DNA of 61,014 nucleotides from a virus. Below are positions 39,224-46,604 of the stretch, piece after piece; position 1 is the first letter of the stretch; each line of letters begins with the position of its first letter. A program made the position numbers and the translations under genes. The notes under the pieces are model-generated. The model was not told the DNA's origin. It made no database searches and saw only the letters and a list, made by a program, of their open reading frames with translations. The stretch covers positions 1 to 61,014 of IMG/VR virus record IMGVR_UViG_3300043567_000426; one strand, 5' to 3'.

Positions 39224-39689
39224 TTGATTGTTGTCTTGCCGGATAATAGCAAATGGCGCCATGCTCTTTGCAATAAGAGCCGTGCTCCTGCGGCTTGCCG
39301 CAAAAGATCATCTCCGGCGCTTCATCTGGCGATATTGGATAGCGGCATGAAAGGCGAGTTAAACCCATAAGATTGACGCTATGATCCTTTGTGTCTATCA
39401 CTTCTGCCTTAAAAACATTTTTCTTTGGCTTTTTAGGTTTAATTACTTTTGCTTTCTTTTCTTTTTTCTCTTTTGCTATTTTTGCTTTAACTACTTTCTG
39501 CACAAAAACATTATTTCTTAATGCGCGGAATTTCTCAAACGGGCGCTTAAATTCATAACCATTTCTCCTCTGACGATTTATAAAACCTAAAATTGAGCAT
39601 CTGGAAACGCCTAGCATCTCGCCTATAGCTTGGCCCGTCATGCCTTGTTCCCAGAGGTCAATAACTTTTTGCTTTTCGTCCTCAGTCAT
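39207..39689 (-). CDS. gcrA: GcrA-like cell-cycle regulator
   Basis: 160 residues. An N-terminal helix-turn-helix ('LWEQGMTGQAIGEMLGVSRC') is followed by a Lys-rich linker and the GcrA C-terminal region ('MGLTRLSCRYPISPDEAPEM', 'FCGKPQEHGSYCKEH'). GcrA of Caulobacter binds sigma70-RNA polymerase and activates promoters carrying methylated GANTC. A phage copy could redirect host transcription or couple phage expression to methylation state. Its start is preceded by the recurrent leader ATGGAGATATTGATATG. This is one of the best host indicators (Alphaproteobacteria). Confidence 0.85.
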   Translation of the reverse strand: MTEDEKQKVIDLWEQGMTGQAIGEMLGVSRCSILGFINRQRRNGYEFKRPFEKFRALRNNVFVQKVVKAKIAKEKKEKKAKVIKPKKPKKNVFKAEVIDTKDHSVNLMGLTRLSCRYPISPDEAPEMIFCGKPQEHGSYCKEHGAICYYPARQQSIKSVD

Positions 39690-39704
39690 ATCAATATCTC
39701 CATA

Positions 39705-40031
39705 TCAACTAAATTCATTCTCTAGCGAATAAATTAAGGAGCGCCATTTAGTGATCATTACGCCATGAACAGTCAAGGTCTTTGCTCTTGCTACACCAGC
39801 ATGCTCAACAATTTCATTCTTGGCGGCTTTCCTAGCAATGCTGCCCCAAGCCCTATTATCGCCGTTCATAATGATGTCTGTTCTAAATTTGCGAACATCT
39901 TCTGTCGTAAAGAACGGATGATATCTGGCATATTCTACAAAAGCATCATATGCCGAATCTTTCCAATCATCACCGCAATTATCTGCGGCAATCTCAGCCA
40001 TCTCGTGGCCGATCTTTAAGCCCTCATTCAT
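39705..40031 (-). CDS. Conserved small phage protein, winged-helix-like
   Basis: 108 residues. 'HPFFTTEDVRKFRTDIIMNG' and 'RAWGSIARKAAKNEIVEHAG' resemble a small family of phage proteins found in replication or regulation clusters, with a likely winged-helix fold. GAGG precedes the start. It lies in the leftward operon between GcrA and a lipoprotein-like gene. Function unknown. Confidence 0.65.
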   Translation of the reverse strand: MNEGLKIGHEMAEIAADNCGDDWKDSAYDAFVEYARYHPFFTTEDVRKFRTDIIMNGDNRAWGSIARKAAKNEIVEHAGVARAKTLTVHGVMITKWRSLIYSLENEFS

Positions 40032-40040
40032 CTCAAACCT

Positions 40041-40232
40041 CTATCTCGATTTACACTTTGTCAAAGAGTTACTTACTCTAACGCATTCTACTTTTGATTG
40101 AATGCCATCGCTTTTATAATAATATCCATTTGTATCAATGTTCCTTAAAGGGACGGAACAGGACATTAAACCTAAAGCTAGAATGCCGATTAATAGCCCA
40201 TAGAAGAGCACTTTCTCTATGAATATAATCAT
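40041..40232 (-). CDS. Small lipoprotein-like protein
   Basis: 63 residues starting at 40232 with AAAGGAGG upstream. A hydrophobic N-terminus ends in a lipobox-like 'LGLMSC', followed by a short polar part with two further cysteines. It may be an envelope protein made early, for example in superinfection exclusion. The lipobox is imperfect and the role is inferred. Confidence 0.6.
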   Translation of the reverse strand: MIIFIEKVLFYGLLIGILALGLMSCSVPLRNIDTNGYYYKSDGIQSKVECVRVSNSLTKCKSR

Positions 40233-40246
40233 GCGGCCTCCTTTGG

Positions 40247-40858
40247 TTACGCATTCACCCTTGTGACTCGCGCATTCCAGCGCGGTGTTTCTACGATAAG
40301 AGTTGGGTCTTTCGCGTCTTGGGTGAGGAAGGTTGTTGCGATCGGCCCTATGCCAAGGGCCATCCAATAACGGGCGCCAGTAGATGGCTTATCGCCCCAT
40401 GATTGAAGGTATGAGAACTTCAATACATCTTGGTAATATACACCAAGAACATTCATTTGTGAAATCTCTTCTTCAAAAGCGACAATCTGAGCGCCATGCC
40501 CTGTCGCTGGCGGCCAGCATTTGAAAAAATCAAATTGCGGGTAATTGATATAATTACCGCCAATGCGCACCATCTCGCCCCAGCCGATCGGCGGGTTCAA
40601 GACCACTTTCTTTCCGCCGGGATAATCATCGCGCCATTCGGCAATGCCAAATCCAGTTCTATATTGATAGAACCATTTATTCAGCCATGTTCCTGCCGAA
40701 TCGTAATTATTGTAAAGCATGCTGTCGCTGCCGACGTCATAGCTAAACACAGACGTAAATGGCGGCACGGTAGAATCTTCGCTGACATAATCAAAACGGC
40801 GAAGCTCGTGCGTTTTAAACAATGGCCAATATGCAGGAACAAAAATATTATTGCTCAT
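40247..40858 (-). CDS. Unknown protein of the leftward operon
   Basis: 203 residues from 40858 ('MSNNIFVPAYWPLFKTHELR'), rich in Tyr, Trp and Phe ('YNNYDSAGTWLNKWFYQYRT', 'WPPATGHGAQIVAFEEEISQ'). I do not recognise a family. The aromatic content suggests a compact globular protein. It overlaps the upstream HTH gene by 11 bases, so it is translated with it. Confidence 0.6.
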   Translation of the reverse strand: MSNNIFVPAYWPLFKTHELRRFDYVSEDSTVPPFTSVFSYDVGSDSMLYNNYDSAGTWLNKWFYQYRTGFGIAEWRDDYPGGKKVVLNPPIGWGEMVRIGGNYINYPQFDFFKCWPPATGHGAQIVAFEEEISQMNVLGVYYQDVLKFSYLQSWGDKPSTGARYWMALGIGPIATTFLTQDAKDPTLIVETPRWNARVTRVNA

Positions 40859-41054
40859 TTTCAGCCTCGATAAGTTCGACTTTTTCTCTAATGATTTTAA
40901 ACCGCGCGCCAATTGTTCTAGCATTTGACTTTCCATCCAAAGCTTCTGCCATCTGGCTATATGTCAAGCCCTGCTTACGCAGATCCAACAGCGTCTCTTC
41001 ATAAGGCGTCAGTCTTGCAGGATCTTTTAAATGATGCGTTACATCAACAGTCAT
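40848..41054 (-). CDS. Small helix-turn-helix protein
   Basis: 68 residues. 'EETLLDLRKQGLTYSQMAEA' followed by 'LDGKSNARTIGARFKIIREK' reads as a helix-turn-helix of the LuxR or sigma-region-4 kind. GAGGG precedes the ATG. It overlaps the methyltransferase upstream by 11 bases. A regulator of the leftward operon or of host genes is plausible. Confidence 0.65.
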   Translation of the reverse strand: MTVDVTHHLKDPARLTPYEETLLDLRKQGLTYSQMAEALDGKSNARTIGARFKIIREKVELIEAENEQ

Positions 41055-41691
41055 AGTCGCCCTCTCTCTCCAGTTGTTTGCGGCATGGCGGTATCCAGCG
41101 AAGAACAGTTGTCTTTTCTACGTCTGGCAAATGGTCAATATACCAAACGAGCCAGCAATAGCTGGTTGCCGTTGACGCTTTCTTGTCAATGCGCCCTTTG
41201 ACCATTGGCACACGCTCAGAAAACTGCGCGACGATGTCTGGAGGGTTTTTGAGATACATCGTTTGATAGCGCATGCATCCTTCAAGAAAAGATGTGCGCA
41301 CCAACATGGCGACTCCGTCTGTCGCTATTCTTTGCGATTTTTCAATAAATTGCTGCGCTTTATTAAACGGCGGATTGGTAATGATCCAATTAAACAAACC
41401 GCGAGTATCATCAGCGTTAAGAAAATCGCAAATAGCCTTTTGCCCATAGTCATAAATATCTGACTCCGCAACAGCTTTAAAATACTCTTGTAATGGCCGG
41501 GACATAAAGCCCCGATTAACTGCCGGCTCCCATACGTTACAATCAGCAACGCGATCTTTGCCAATAATATGCTCAATAAGAGCTCTTGTCGCCCAGGGAG
41601 GAGTTGGGAAATCGTCCAGGCTATTTTTATCTTCAATGCGTTGAGAGATAACGGCGTTAGATCTATTCCCTAGTGTGTTTGTCACTTTCAT
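41044..41691 (-). CDS. DNA adenine-N6 methyltransferase-like protein
   Basis: 215 residues from 41691, preceded by GAGG. 'DDFPTPPWATRALIEHII', 'VWEPAVNRGFM' (SAM-binding region) and the catalytic 'ITNPPF' identify an N6-adenine-type methyltransferase common in phages. It could protect phage DNA from restriction or change GcrA-type regulation. It is not obviously CcrM, which carries DPPY. Target sequence unknown. An earlier start at 41715 has no ribosome-binding site. Confidence 0.8.
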   Translation of the reverse strand: MKVTNTLGNRSNAVISQRIEDKNSLDDFPTPPWATRALIEHIIGKDRVADCNVWEPAVNRGFMSRPLQEYFKAVAESDIYDYGQKAICDFLNADDTRGLFNWIITNPPFNKAQQFIEKSQRIATDGVAMLVRTSFLEGCMRYQTMYLKNPPDIVAQFSERVPMVKGRIDKKASTATSYCWLVWYIDHLPDVEKTTVLRWIPPCRKQLEREGDYDC

Positions 41692-41902
41692 ATACCTCAA
41701 TATCAATAATATCATCGCGTTTCGGAGCGCGAACTACACCTATATCATTTTCTGGCATTACGGGCAATCCTTCGCCGCCCCAGCGGTAAAGCGAAGCATA
41801 TGCCGCATGAGGATAGCCAAGATCTGCTTCATAAACCCAGCCCTTATCCTCAAAGACTTTCTGCCGATGATGCGGCACATAAGCATAAACTTTATCAGCC
41901 AT
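41663..41902 (-). CDS. Small protein of the leftward operon
   Basis: 79 residues from 41902 ('MADKVYAYVPHHRQKVFEDK'). It overlaps the DnaA-like gene by 8 bases and the methyltransferase by 29, an arrangement typical of coupled operon genes. The composition is polar, with His and Tyr. No family recognised; the overlaps and conserved leader arrangement support expression. Confidence 0.55.
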   Translation of the reverse strand: MADKVYAYVPHHRQKVFEDKGWVYEADLGYPHAAYASLYRWGGEGLPVMPENDIGVVRAPKRDDIIDIEVYESDKHTRE

Positions 41903-42197
41903 CTTTGCGCTTTCCGCCGCCGTAGACCTTGTAGGACTTGTTATAGTAGTGTCCGTTATGTTGTTCAGCAACTCTATAAATGTGTAAGACAGTAGAATGA
42001 TCGCGCCCAAAAAGACGGCCAATGCGAGCAAAGCTAAAATCTGTTTCTTTCTTGATTCGCCAAATAGCGCGGGTGCGCGCCTGTCGCAAATGAAGATGCG
42101 GGTTTTTTCCGATGATTTCATCTAATGAAACCTTATATTCCGCCGCCACTTCTTTTAATATTTTATGGGCGTAAACTTTAACGGGCTTTTCTTCCAT
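41895..42197 (-). CDS. DnaA domain IV-like DNA-binding protein
   Basis: 100 residues from 42197, with leader GAGAATTGATATG. 'RQARTRAIWRIKKETDFSFA' followed by 'RIGRLFGRDHSTVLH' is the DnaA C-terminal signature (domain IV), which recognises DnaA boxes; the AAA+ part is absent. It could compete with host DnaA or bind the phage origin. It lies in the same operon as GcrA and the methyltransferase. Confidence 0.8.
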   Translation of the reverse strand: MEEKPVKVYAHKILKEVAAEYKVSLDEIIGKNPHLHLRQARTRAIWRIKKETDFSFARIGRLFGRDHSTVLHIYRVAEQHNGHYYNKSYKVYGGGKRKDG

Positions 42198-42238
42198 ATC
42201 AATTCTCAAAGGAAAAGGGCGCTTTTGGCGCCCTAGTA

Positions 42239-42661
42239 TTATTCTGGGATATCAAGCTCTGCGCTGACGTTTGCCATCGCTTGCTTCAGCGCGTCTTCGC
42301 TTATTGCTTTTGTTTGCGCGCCTTTCTTTCCTGCAAAAGGGAGCGTGTTCTCCGGCAAATTAATACCGCGCAGCCCAAGATCAGATGGATTGGCCCTTGG
42401 CGTTTCTGTCGCAAAGTGGCCAGCAAACGCAACGTAGTTGATCTTATCCTGCCAGCTATCAATTTTGGTCTTGTCATGCATCAAGCGCGCAGTCTTAACA
42501 AAATCCATGACCATAGCAATTTCAAACGGCGTTACTTCACGCTCAAAGAACACAGAAGCTAAAGCAGCAGCGCGGCCAAAACATTTTTCTGGAGCGCCAT
42601 AGTCGCTGCCGCGCTCAGTTAAGATGCCGGCTGACGACGTTAATATTGTATCATATCTCAT
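42239..42661 (-). CDS. DUF6378-like phage protein
   Basis: 140 residues. 'ILTERGSDYGAPEKCFGRAA' and 'IAMVMDFVKTARLMHDKTKI' followed by 'DSWQDKINYVAFAG' match a helical phage family (DUF6378-like). The fold may resemble MazG-type all-alpha proteins; catalytic residues are not certain. The start has GGAGAAATTGATATG. Confidence 0.7.
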   Translation of the reverse strand: MRYDTILTSSAGILTERGSDYGAPEKCFGRAAALASVFFEREVTPFEIAMVMDFVKTARLMHDKTKIDSWQDKINYVAFAGHFATETPRANPSDLGLRGINLPENTLPFAGKKGAQTKAISEDALKQAMANVSAELDIPE

Positions 42662-42909
42662 ATCAATTTCTCCTGACTATTGAATACTTTTACCTTGCCA
42701 ACATATCGATGGTTAAGCGCAACATGACCACGGCTATAATATTCTGCATCTACTCTATCTTTGTAAAATTCCTCAACAATCACATAATCGTTATTGTTAA
42801 GCGCATTCACAAAGTCATCAAGGCTTGTTGACTCTTTATGCTCAACTTGCATTTGATGGACTAAATGGCCAGAATAGCTTGGCATATTCATCGTAACCAA
42901 AAAACGCAT
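42658..42909 (-). CDS. Small unknown protein
   Basis: 83 residues from ATG 42909, with AAGGAAT upstream. It contains 'DDFVNALNNNDYVIVEEFYK' and a basic C-terminal half. It overlaps the next gene by 4 bases and lies after two strong hairpins, so it may be first in a sub-operon. No family recognised. Confidence 0.6.
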   Translation of the reverse strand: MRFLVTMNMPSYSGHLVHQMQVEHKESTSLDDFVNALNNNDYVIVEEFYKDRVDAEYYSRGHVALNHRYVGKVKVFNSQEKLI

Positions 42910-42928
42910 GTCCATTCCTTATGTGAGC

Positions 42929-43001
42929 GGGGTGTGACGCTGCTTTGCGGATAACATCACACCCCTTTATTAGGTAGCATTGGTTGGGCCGTGCTACCTA
43001 A
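42929..43001 (-). terminator. Two adjacent perfect hairpins after the SSB-like gene
   Basis: TTAGGTAGCA (42970-42979) pairs with TGCTACCTAA (42992-43001). GGGGTGTGA (42929-42937) pairs with TCACACCCC (42957-42965). Both are perfect and sit one after the other in the 100-base gap between two leftward genes. They probably terminate or attenuate the nuclease/SSB transcript or mark an mRNA processing site. Confidence 0.6.
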
Positions 43002-43009
43002 TTACTTAA

Positions 43010-43672
43010 TCAACCAAAGTCGTCCATGCTTGGCGCAGATACGCGGGTTGATCCTGTTGATGGAGGCGTGGAGACCGACACCGTAACGGTATCTGAGGCA
43101 CTCGAACTACGCGCCTGATAAACGAGATCGTCTGGACGCGAAACCCAGCCAGTAATCTCGAAAACAGGAACGTAGTTCGTGCTCCTCGTGGCCCCTTCTC
43201 CAGAGGTCTCTGCATAACTGTCGTTCATTGTTACGACAGGTAACTTTCCAGCGTTCTTCTTGACGCCTTCTAAATATTCTCCATACAGCTTCTTGGCTGC
43301 TTTAACGAATGCTTTCGCGTTCGATGCAAGTTCGCGAACGTCGCCTCCACAGTCCTTCGCAAGCTTGACGATAACACGCACACCCTTCTTGTATCCATCT
43401 CCTGGGTTTGCGACGGGATCTCCATCTGCGAGGCGCGCAACTCTGAAGTCGGGAGCCATGCCAGCGGCAAAGCGAATATAGCCGCCTTCAAGATTCTCAA
43501 AGTCAAAAACTGCTTTAAACGTGCGTGAAATATCATGGCTATGGTTCTCTCCGCCTTCACGATCAATACGCGCCATTCTACCAGAACGCGCATCATATTT
43601 AACGATAGGAAGAAAGTCTGCGCCACCGGCGCCATTGCCACCAACATCATCAAAAAAAGAAAAGCCACTCAT
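43010..43672 (-). CDS. Putative single-strand DNA-binding protein
   Basis: 220 residues. The body is beta/alpha with 'FKAVFDFENLEGGYIRFAAG' and 'FEITGWVSRPDDLVYQARSS'. The last 40 residues are a Ser/Thr-rich disordered linker ending in the acidic tip 'SMDDFG', as in SSB proteins that recruit partners by their C-terminus. It is paired with a PD-(D/E)XK nuclease upstream, as in phage recombination modules. GGAG precedes ATG 43672. Confidence 0.6.
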   Translation of the reverse strand: MSGFSFFDDVGGNGAGGADFLPIVKYDARSGRMARIDREGGENHSHDISRTFKAVFDFENLEGGYIRFAAGMAPDFRVARLADGDPVANPGDGYKKGVRVIVKLAKDCGGDVRELASNAKAFVKAAKKLYGEYLEGVKKNAGKLPVVTMNDSYAETSGEGATRSTNYVPVFEITGWVSRPDDLVYQARSSSASDTVTVSVSTPPSTGSTRVSAPSMDDFG

Positions 43673-43734
43673 GCTTTTGCTCCATTATGTAGTGATCTGG
43701 CCCACTACTCGCCTTCGCCCGATATGGGCAATTC

Positions 43735-44523
43735 CTATATTCCCCAAATCTCAAAAGCAGCTTGCGCTGTATCTGGATCGTTAAAGTAAAAGCTATCGCG
43801 CTCTGGCACCACAAATGATGCAAGCTCCGCTGGATCTTTCGATAAAGATAAAAACCGCTGTATCGTTAAGGCGATTCGTTCAACGGCTTTGACATGCTCT
43901 GCAATATTTTCAAGCCTATATGTTGCGCACTTTTTTGGCGTGACGTAGGTAAGGCGGCCATCAATATCCCCACCCGTCGCTGCACAGTAAAGGGCAACTT
44001 GACGCGCATGTTTGTTCGAGATTTTAGACGGTAATGCATGGGTTGTCTTCAGATCGACCAGAATTTTACTTTGTTCCCAAAATAAATCGTAATACCCAAT
44101 GATCGGCACTGACAGCCAATCGACGCGATATTCGATCTTACCTTGGGTCGAGGATGGTGCCCCATACGGCGCAAGCTCTTGCAAGCCGATTTTAACCATC
44201 TCTCCAACAGCGGATTTTTCTTTTTCGGATCGTGGGTCACTAGATAATACGTTAAGGCGCCAAAATTCTTTTTCCGCGACATCGACGCATTCCTTCTCGC
44301 TTGCGCCAGTTGTTAACCCATGAACAATACCTGTCTCTACAGATGTGCCTCTGTGCGCAGCTGCTCCTACCTGTCCTTTTTTCTTGAACACATAGGACAA
44401 TAGAAACGCGGCCGGAGAAGCCTCGTAAAGATTGCATGATGAAGATGATAGGTGTTCTATGCCGTGCGCGGCAAACGCGTCATTAACCACTTCTACCTCA
44501 ATTTCGATTTGATGGCCTAACAT
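43735..44523 (-). CDS. PD-(D/E)XK (Cas4/RecB-type) exonuclease-like protein
   Basis: 262 residues if started at ATG 44523. 'VPIIGYYDLFW' followed by 'ILVDLKTTHALP' is the D...ExK-type core (here D-x-K), and 'HARQVALYCAATG' is the following helix. It would process DNA ends for recombination or replication. A GTG at 44490 has a better ribosome-binding site (GAGG), and a promoter-like TTGACT-17-TATGTT overlaps the ATG, so the protein may really begin 11 residues later. Confidence 0.8.
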   Translation of the reverse strand: MLGHQIEIEVEVVNDAFAAHGIEHLSSSSCNLYEASPAAFLLSYVFKKKGQVGAAAHRGTSVETGIVHGLTTGASEKECVDVAEKEFWRLNVLSSDPRSEKEKSAVGEMVKIGLQELAPYGAPSSTQGKIEYRVDWLSVPIIGYYDLFWEQSKILVDLKTTHALPSKISNKHARQVALYCAATGGDIDGRLTYVTPKKCATYRLENIAEHVKAVERIALTIQRFLSLSKDPAELASFVVPERDSFYFNDPDTAQAAFEIWGI

Positions 44524-44547
44524 AGCCACCCAGATTTTTTCAGTCAA
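44519..44547 (-). promoter_or_regulatory. Candidate leftward promoter of the recombination/regulator operon
   Basis: On the minus strand, GGCGCTTGACT (the same -35 context as the four operator promoters at 52.6-55.2 kb) is followed after 17 bases by TATGTT. It lies just before or across the nuclease start. No palindromic operator is present here, so it may be a constitutive relative of those promoters. The rest of the divergent gap (44524-44770) holds a TATATA-rich stretch and one CAACGCAACG repeat. Confidence 0.4.
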
Positions 44548-44729
44548 GCGCCAAAAAAGTGTTTGACAAAAGATTTTTTCCATTTAACCCTATATACACT
44601 GTGACGTATCGATATTGAATTAGGTGCTCTATGCAAAACACAAGTTCATCATCGCATCTTGTCGAGCCTCGCGGCGTCACTGTGTCGCGTAACGCAAGGT
44701 TGCGTGGCGCGTCGTATCTCAATGCCTTA

Positions 44730-44739
44730 CAACGCAACG
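44730..44739. repeat. Isolated CAACGCAACG repeat upstream of the RAMP-like gene
   Basis: CAACGCAACG at 44730-44739, 31 bases before the start of the next gene and in the same orientation as the large array at 45.4-46.6 kb. The preceding bases contain the same GC-rich words (cctcgcggcg, tgtcgcg) seen between array units. Confidence 0.7.
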
Positions 44740-44770
44740 TTTATCTAACGCAAACTAAATGGAGATTGAA

Positions 44771-45340
44771 ATGAGAATGTGCCGTATTAAAATTAAATCC
44801 ATCACGCCTTATTCAGCATCGCGTCCTGTCGATATTGAGAGAAATAAATCGGAAGGCCATGAGGAATTTGACAAGCGCATTTGGCGCGAGAAAGCGCACT
44901 TCACAAAAGATGAAGATGTTTTTATTCCCGGCGTTTCTTTCAAGCTGGCATTGGATGAAGTTGCATCTATGCTTAATGAAAAGATCAAAGGTAAAGGCAA
45001 TCAGACTTACGGAAAGATTGTTTCCACAGCAACTGTAGCAATGAGTGATCTTTTTATTAGTGTTAAAAAATCAGATCTAAAATCTATCACGATCTTTGCT
45101 AACCTTGATGGCAAGCGCGGCGGAACTGTTCGCGGAAATAGAACTTTCCCTATTGTGCCATCATGGGAAGGATCTGTTGATTTCCAGATCTTTAATGATG
45201 AACTTCCTGCGGAAGTCTTTGAGCGTTATATGACGCAAGCCGGATTGCTTACAGGCGTAGGCCGTGGGCGTCCGGGCATGAAGGCCCCTGCGGGTAATGG
45301 TCGTTTCCAGCCAATATCTTTTGAGTGGTCGGAAATTTAA
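44771..45340 (+). CDS. Conserved phage protein with RAMP-like motifs
   Basis: 189 residues from ATG 44771, with GGAG six bases upstream (an earlier in-frame ATG at 44759 overlaps that site). 'ITPYSASRPVDIERNKSEGH', 'DVFIPGVSFKLALDEVASML', 'KIKGKGNQTYGKI' and 'AGLLTGVGRGRPGMKA' then 'GNGRFQP' define a family widespread in phages. The 'IPG-SFK-AL' and glycine-rich 'GRGRPG...GRF' segments recall RAMP (Cas5/6/7-type) folds, which would imply RNA binding. This is a pattern-based suggestion only. It is flanked on both sides by the CAACGCAACG repeats. Confidence 0.65.
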   Translation: MRMCRIKIKSITPYSASRPVDIERNKSEGHEEFDKRIWREKAHFTKDEDVFIPGVSFKLALDEVASMLNEKIKGKGNQTYGKIVSTATVAMSDLFISVKKSDLKSITIFANLDGKRGGTVRGNRTFPIVPSWEGSVDFQIFNDELPAEVFERYMTQAGLLTGVGRGRPGMKAPAGNGRFQPISFEWSEI

Positions 45341-45386
45341 TATTCGCACCATGACGTTTCGCCACGCGGCGCGACTCTTCTATCTG

Positions 45387-45603
45387 CAACGCAACGATAG
45401 ACAGGAGTTAACATCAAAAATGCTAGAGATCTATTTAAAAAATAGAAAGGTTTAACATCGCCTCGAAACTAATTGCGACGAAGCTAACCGTGGCGACACG
45501 CTGCGCAATACAACGCAACGGTTCATTAGACAATTTATTGTCGCTCTGTGCCGACCCGCGTCGTTACGCATCTTGACGAGTCGCGTAGCAACTCAACGCA
45601 ACA
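45387..45603. repeat. CAACGCAACG repeat array, first block
   Basis: Copies at 45387-45396, 45511-45520 and 45594-45603 (last base variant), spaced 124 and 83 bases. The 45511 copy has the extended core CAACGCAACGGTTCATTA followed three bases on by AATTTATT. The gap 45341-45622 holds no convincing gene; an 11-codon ORF after AGGAG at about 45421 is too short to call. The last copy ends 19 bases before the start of the next gene. Confidence 0.8.
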
Positions 45604-45622
45604 AATCACCAAGGAGAGTAAA

Positions 45623-46114
45623 ATGCCTAGAAGGCCAATGTTTAAGCAATCAGAAGAGACAATAAAAATTATTGCTCTCTTTAAGGAAATGCCGATTGGT
45701 AAGGAAATATCGTATCAAGACGCATCAGCAATCGTAGGGTTTAAGATAACGTCAACGCTTCCAGCATATCAGACAGCAAAGAAAGCTGCGGAGCGGGATC
45801 ATAACGTCGTTGTAGAAAGCATCAGAAGCTTTGGCTTTGTGCGCATTGACGGCACTGGCATGGTCGATCGCGCAAGCCGATTCTTTAAGAAAGTTCGCAA
45901 GGGCTCGCGCCGGGAGGCCCATGTGCAGGAAATCGCCATAACCACAAATCTCACGCGCGGTCAAATGATAACCGCGACTGAGCAGCTATCGCGCTTACGA
46001 ATATTAGAGACGACCGCATCAAGAGTTAAGTCTAGTAAAAACAAAGACGATGATGCGCTAAATAATTTTGTGTTTGACAATAGAGAAGCTTTGAAGGCTC
46101 TATTGACGAAATAA
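45623..46114 (+). CDS. Conserved phage protein, possibly DNA-binding
   Basis: 163 residues from ATG 45623 with AAGGAGAG upstream. 'EMPIGKEISYQDASAIVGFK' and 'AAERDHNVVVESIRSFGFVR' followed by 'IDGTGMVDRASRFFKKVRKG' belong to a phage family of unknown function, with a basic central region and possible winged-helix character. It sits between two blocks of the repeat array and is the obvious candidate partner for those repeats, but this is inference. Confidence 0.6.
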   Translation: MPRRPMFKQSEETIKIIALFKEMPIGKEISYQDASAIVGFKITSTLPAYQTAKKAAERDHNVVVESIRSFGFVRIDGTGMVDRASRFFKKVRKGSRREAHVQEIAITTNLTRGQMITATEQLSRLRILETTASRVKSSKNKDDDALNNFVFDNREALKALLTK

Positions 46115-46193
46115 TGCGGGACGCTGCTCGACGCTTTGCCGCGCGGCGCTTCTTGGCGACTTGTCGCTAATCGTAACGCCCGATTCTGCAACT

Positions 46194-46595
46194 CAACGCA
46201 ACGGTTCATTAGATGATTTACTACCGCAACGCTACACGCCTAGTCTTCCTGCAACGCTCTGCTCCGCATCTTAGCGCGCCTCAGTGTCACGCAACACAAC
46301 GCAACGGTTTATTTGTCAATTTACCCTCGCGGCTCATCGCACTACCCCTCAACGCAACGCAGGGTGGCGCTCTGCAACTCAACGCAACGGTTCATTATGC
46401 AATTTATTCACGCCGCTAATCGCATTGTGCCTCAACGCACTGCGTCGTGTCGCCGTGCAACTCAACGCAACGGTTCATTATGAAATTTATCTCCGTCACG
46501 CTTGGCTCCTCGCCGTATTGCATCGTTTCTCAGCATGGCGCACAGTCACGCACAGCACGGCTCCTTGACGCTACGCCCAGCAACTCAACGCAACG
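46194..46595. repeat. CAACGCAACG repeat array, main block
   Basis: Copies start at 46194, 46297, 46350, 46380, 46463 and 46586. Leaving out the solitary 46350 copy, the spacings are 103, 83, 83 and 123 bases. Four copies extend as CAACGCAACGGTT-Y-ATT followed by an AATTTAT/ATTTAC element. Sequences between copies are GC-rich and not conserved. The gap 46115-46604 (490 bases) contains no supported gene. All copies have the same orientation, and the last ends 9 bases before the RuvC-type gene. Confidence 0.85.
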
Positions 46596-46604
46596 GAATA
46601 TTAA

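Noticed and set aside
45421-45456. 11-codon frame after AGGAG between the RAMP-like gene and the repeats
   Set aside because: Too short to support; spacing from the AGGAG is long and nothing suggests a leader peptide.
46213-46568. Two overlapping reading frames across the repeat array
   Set aside because: Their residues only reflect translation of the repeat (NATVHY, TQRFI). The 83-base period is not a multiple of three, they lack ribosome-binding sites, and no family resemblance is visible.
46194-46595. CRISPR array
   Set aside because: Repeats are spaced about 60-100 bases apart with a short 18-24 base core, spacers vary in length by steps of 20, and there are no cas1/cas2 or effector genes. 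The pattern fits protein-binding iterons or another repeat class better.
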